This document shows positions 34,637-64,000 of a stretch of DNA of 64,000 nucleotides, in pieces. The stretch's first letter is position 1, and each line of letters opens with the position of its first letter. Source of the stretch: Euglena gracilis (taxonomy: Eukaryota; Euglenida; Euglenophyceae; Euglenales); contig CP154954.1 of assembly GCA_039621445.1 (NCBI GenBank), positions 50,261,847 through 50,325,846 of the forward strand. The letters are read 5' to 3'. The notes below the pieces were generated by a model. That model searched no databases. It saw only the letters and a list, made by a program, of their open reading frames with translations, and was not told the origin of the DNA. The position numbers and the translations under genes are program-made.

Positions 34637-35339
34637 AATACCATGCCAAAAATGGGTTGCTGTTTTGGCGATAAAGTTTGGATGCAGAACACAACGCCTC
34701 ACCTTGGCCCTGTGTGACCCTCGAAAGCAGCTTCCCAGAACAACCCAATGAGGGATCAACGTGGAGTGGGTGGAGATAAATCCCCACGGACGAATCTCGA
34801 GCACCCCACCCTCGGGCGGGGTGCTTGTTTGTCCTGTACTGTGCTGCCAGGCATGTCAAACCGAGGGTTGGGCACGTTTTGTCCCACGGCCAGCGGCCTT
34901 GTCCCGGGAGTTGGATATGGTCCCTTCCATGGAAGGCAGGAAGGGACTGCTGGCGTTTGGGGGGGAGGGTTGAGGAGGTGGCCCCACCCTGACCCGCCTC
35001 AGTGCCTCGGGATCAACCGTTGACCCCCTGCCCACCCACCAGCCATCAGATCAATCCCCATGTGGCCCTCGACAGAAGCCTCAGACCGTGGGGCGAAGGG
35101 TCAAGGGATTGGGCTCGGTGGGGGGCTGCTTGTTGGCAGCGGCCGCCACCCAGTGGGCGCGGCCACGCAGGCTGTGACCCGGCGCAAACCCCACGACATT
35201 GCGGCTGGGGGCGAGGCTTGTGGGCTCGGGGGCCGCGGCCAGATGGAGGGGTCGGGGCCATGGGTCCACTTGGTGACCGCCGTGGACGGGGGGGGTGCAT
35301 AACCCCCCCCCCCACTTATAAACCCCCCCGGGGTTTATA

Positions 35340-35930
35340 CCTCCCCCCCCCCTTGTCCAACGACCACTAATGTTCGTTTCCGACCGGGGGGGCGGTCGCT
35401 AAAATGGCCAATGTTCGTCTCCGACCAGGGGGGGTGGTCGTTAGACAAGGGGGGTGGACCCCAAATCGGAGGAAAATTTACCATAGATAGGGGTATATGG
35501 CCATTTTTGGGCTGTTTTTGGCCATTTATGCTATTTCTTGACTACGGTTGGCCACTTTTGGCCATTTTTGGACATTTTTGGGGCACTTTTGGGAATTTTT
35601 AGGCATTTTTGACCGCTTTTCGCCATGTTTGGTCGCTTTTGGCCACTTTTGGCAACTGTTGGCCACACTTTGGCCCACTTTGCCCATTTTTGGCCACTTT
35701 AGGCTGCTTTTGGCTACTTTTGGCCATTTTTGCCTTATTTTTGCTATTTTTGGCAACTTTTTGGGCACTTTTGGCCATCCTTTGGCCGTTTTAGGCCATT
35801 TTGGGCTATTTTTGACTGTTTTTAGCCAACTTTTAGCAATTTTGGCCGAACCAACATCATATACAAAAAGATCGTCTCTGACCGGGGGGGTGGTCGTTAG
35901 ACAAGCCTGGTCGTTGGACAAGGGGGGGGG
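35340..35930. mobile_element. Element with TTGTCCAACGACCA ends
   Basis: Left CCCCCTTGTCCAACGACCA and right TGGTCGTTGGACAAGGGGG are inverted, with subterminal copies of GACCGGGGGGGTGGTCGTTA. The interior is the TTTTGGCCA array. Related ends are found at 6024-6408 and 60828-61100. Confidence 0.55.
35480..35850. repeat. Degenerate TTTTGGCCAC array
   Basis: About 35 imperfect copies of a 10-11 bp unit, TTTTGGCCAC or TTTTGGCCATT. Long Phe/Gly/His/Trp-rich frames on the plus strand and Lys/Pro/Trp-rich frames on the minus strand come from the repeat and are not protein. Confidence 0.9.
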
Positions 35931-37552
35931 GGGGGGTAGGACCCGGTTTGGTTGGTCGGCCGAAAAGGGGGTTTGTGGGTGGGGGGTTTATAAATCCCGC
36001 AATTGTTGGTGAAAATCCGACCCCCCCCAAAATGGCCCCAAATTTGGCACTTTTTGGCAAATTGGGTCAAAAATGGCATTTTTGATGATGGTCGGTCTCA
36101 AACAATTGCCAAAAAAAATCAGTTTTTGGGTGGTTTGCGGCCGAAAAAATCGTCCCTGGCGGTCTTTCATTTTTCTTCCCCAGGGGGGGGGGGGTGAGGG
36201 TTATGAGTCCCGGTTTGGTTGGTCGGCCCGAGGGGGTTGAAGTGTGAGTTTACATTTCCCCCGGCCACCCACCCACCCACAACCCGGGGGGGGGGGTCCA
36301 CCTGCCCACTGAACCCACAGCAATCCGAAATCGGCCAAAAACCCTTTCCTTCCTTCAGCCCAGCCTCTGGCGGGGTGGGGCATCCCCATGGCGCAGCTCC
36401 AGGCGAGGGGTCCAGCGGCCCAAACCCCCCATCCTGGGGTCCGGGGTCACATGGGAGTCAAGTGGGTCGATGGTCGGTACAGTGCATGGGGGGGGGGTAG
36501 GTTGGGAGGAGAGGCGGGGTTGGGCAGGGAATGGGATGTACCGTCGGAGGCGCCAAACACCCTCCCAGAATGATGGCCTGGAGATTGTCTTGGCTGGAGG
36601 GGACCCTTCCCCCAGGCAGCCAGAACCTCTCCTCCCAATCCAACTAGATTTTGGGGTTGGAAATCAAGGAAAAAGTCAAGCGTGTTGCCTTTCAAATAAT
36701 TCATCTTCATGACAAATTTTTTTTAAAAATTTTTTTCGCTGAAAAAAAATGCAACCAAAGTGGATGACAGAAATCGTGCAAGGGTTTGCAAGACCACCAC
36801 CCGGGTGGCTCCCTGGACCTCCTTGCACTGGGGCGTGGCCACCAACCCCTTTTGCCAGCTGGCTGGACGCCCAGGCTTCTCACTCTACCACCCTCATCCA
36901 GCAACCAGAAGACAGACAGTCTCTAACAAGTGAATCCAACAGTGCATTTTGCAGGAATATGGAATGTACAAGGCAGACAAGAAATTGACCTTGGTGGCAT
37001 TTTTGAGGCAAAATAGCCTGCATTTGTTCAGTTTCTTCAGTGGAAAGCAAGGCAAAACTGGCTACAATAACACATGGCAAAAAAAATGCTAAAATAACGG
37101 CTCAATTCTGAATTTTTCCAAAATTAAACTTCCCAAAAATTTACCATAAAGCTCAATGGGAAATTTTTGGAGCATATTTCTGTCTACTGTAATTTCTGGC
37201 AACCCTGGATGAGTTATTACTGCACTAAACCACCACAAAAGAAAGCAATATTTTGAATCATTCACCATGATTCTTCTTTGGACAGTTCTTAAGAAAATGG
37301 ATGGGCCTGGCTGGAAAAACCCTGTGCAGCCCATTGCTGGGAATGGGGTGCGTTGTAGTGCTACAAGAATGCACGTAAATGAGGCGACCAACAGGCTTGT
37401 GGCAGCGGTCGATCACACGTCGGAAATTAGAAGGGATTCGGTATAGTTGTGGGAGTGTGGATGGCACGAAATCTGCCAGGCACCGGCTCACCCCCTGAGG
37501 AATTGAGCCCCACTGGCAGCTGGTGGTGTGCACACATGGACATTTGTGCATG

Positions 37553-37583
<31 letters not shown>

Positions 37584-37754
37584 AAGTTCTGTGCATATAT
37601 GTGTGAAGTTGCGTGTGTGATTTTGTGCGTGGAGTTGTGTGTGTGTCTGTGTTGAGTCACGAGCGTCTTGGAGAAAAATTATGGCCGGACAATTCGCCCC
37701 GTCCAGGCATTCCCGAACGTTGCTCACGGAACAGGGATCGGGGCCACGCCCTGC

Positions 37755-64000
<26,246 letters not shown>

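Larger units (their letters stand above)
34637..37754. other. Intergenic; a GC-rich block is unresolved
   Basis: The block at 35060-35300 has coding-like composition on both strands (plus: VTRRKPHDIAAGGEACGLGG; minus: NVVGFAPGHSLRGRAHWVAA), but no splice signals or motif decide between them. Around it are the TGTCCAACGACC element, the TTTTGGCCA array and low-complexity G runs. 36700-37500 is unique A/T-richer sequence. Confidence 0.35.

Noticed and set aside
35060-35300. GC-rich block as an exon
   Set aside because: Coding-like composition on both strands and no decisive splice signals or homology.
35526-36012. Phe/Trp/His-rich frame on the plus strand and Lys/Trp-rich frame on the minus strand
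   Set aside because: Both are translations of the TTTTGGCCAC array; the opposed arrays at 39.2-40.0 kb give the same artefact.

Overview
The window is nuclear DNA from an intron-dense eukaryote, most likely an alga or another protist. Short GC-rich exons with strong G/C preference at third codon positions are scattered through very long introns. The introns are full of C(n)/G(n) homopolymer runs, (AC)n tracts and small transposons. Two DIRS-type (tyrosine-recombinase) retrotransposons are present, a group known from volvocine green algae among others. A chlorophyte-like alga is plausible, but the sequence alone does not settle the taxon. There is no sign of prokaryotic gene organisation.

Layout. 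(1) 1.7-7.2 kb, plus strand: five exons of the C-terminal half of a kinesin-3-like motor protein (coiled coil, then C2-type modules); the gene enters from the left edge. (2) 12.7-17.3 kb and 19.6-24.2 kb: two DIRS-like elements, both read on the minus strand. Each has Gag-like, RT/RNase H, post-RNase H and tyrosine recombinase regions and the inverted-repeat end structure of the group. The first is decayed; the second keeps an open recombinase. (3) 26.6-27.2 kb, plus strand: one or two Ser/Pro/Gly-rich exons of unknown function. (4) 37.8-64 kb, minus strand: about 25 exons that I read as one giant gene entering from the right edge. In order they encode two tandem PstS-like (type 2 periplasmic phosphate-binding-protein-like) domains, one transmembrane helix, a cytoplasmic linker and a class III nucleotide cyclase homology domain with a short C-terminal tail ending at a TAA.

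The rest is intronic or intergenic and unusually rich in non-autonomous DNA transposons. At least ten small elements have terminal inverted repeats and 8-9 bp target duplications, in hAT style. There is also one Mutator-like element with about 190 bp inverted ends and a 9 bp duplication, and several palindromic and tandem-repeat elements. Many carry the same internal hairpin (GGCGC-loop-GCGCC).

The two most interesting results are linked. The giant gene looks like a membrane receptor that couples an extracellular phosphate-binding-type module to a divergent nucleotide cyclase. At least one intron inside its cyclase domain (39022-40260) is itself a whole transposon: it is bounded by a perfect 8 bp duplication, and removing it restores the reading frame exactly. 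That is the signature of an introner, an intron made by transposon insertion.
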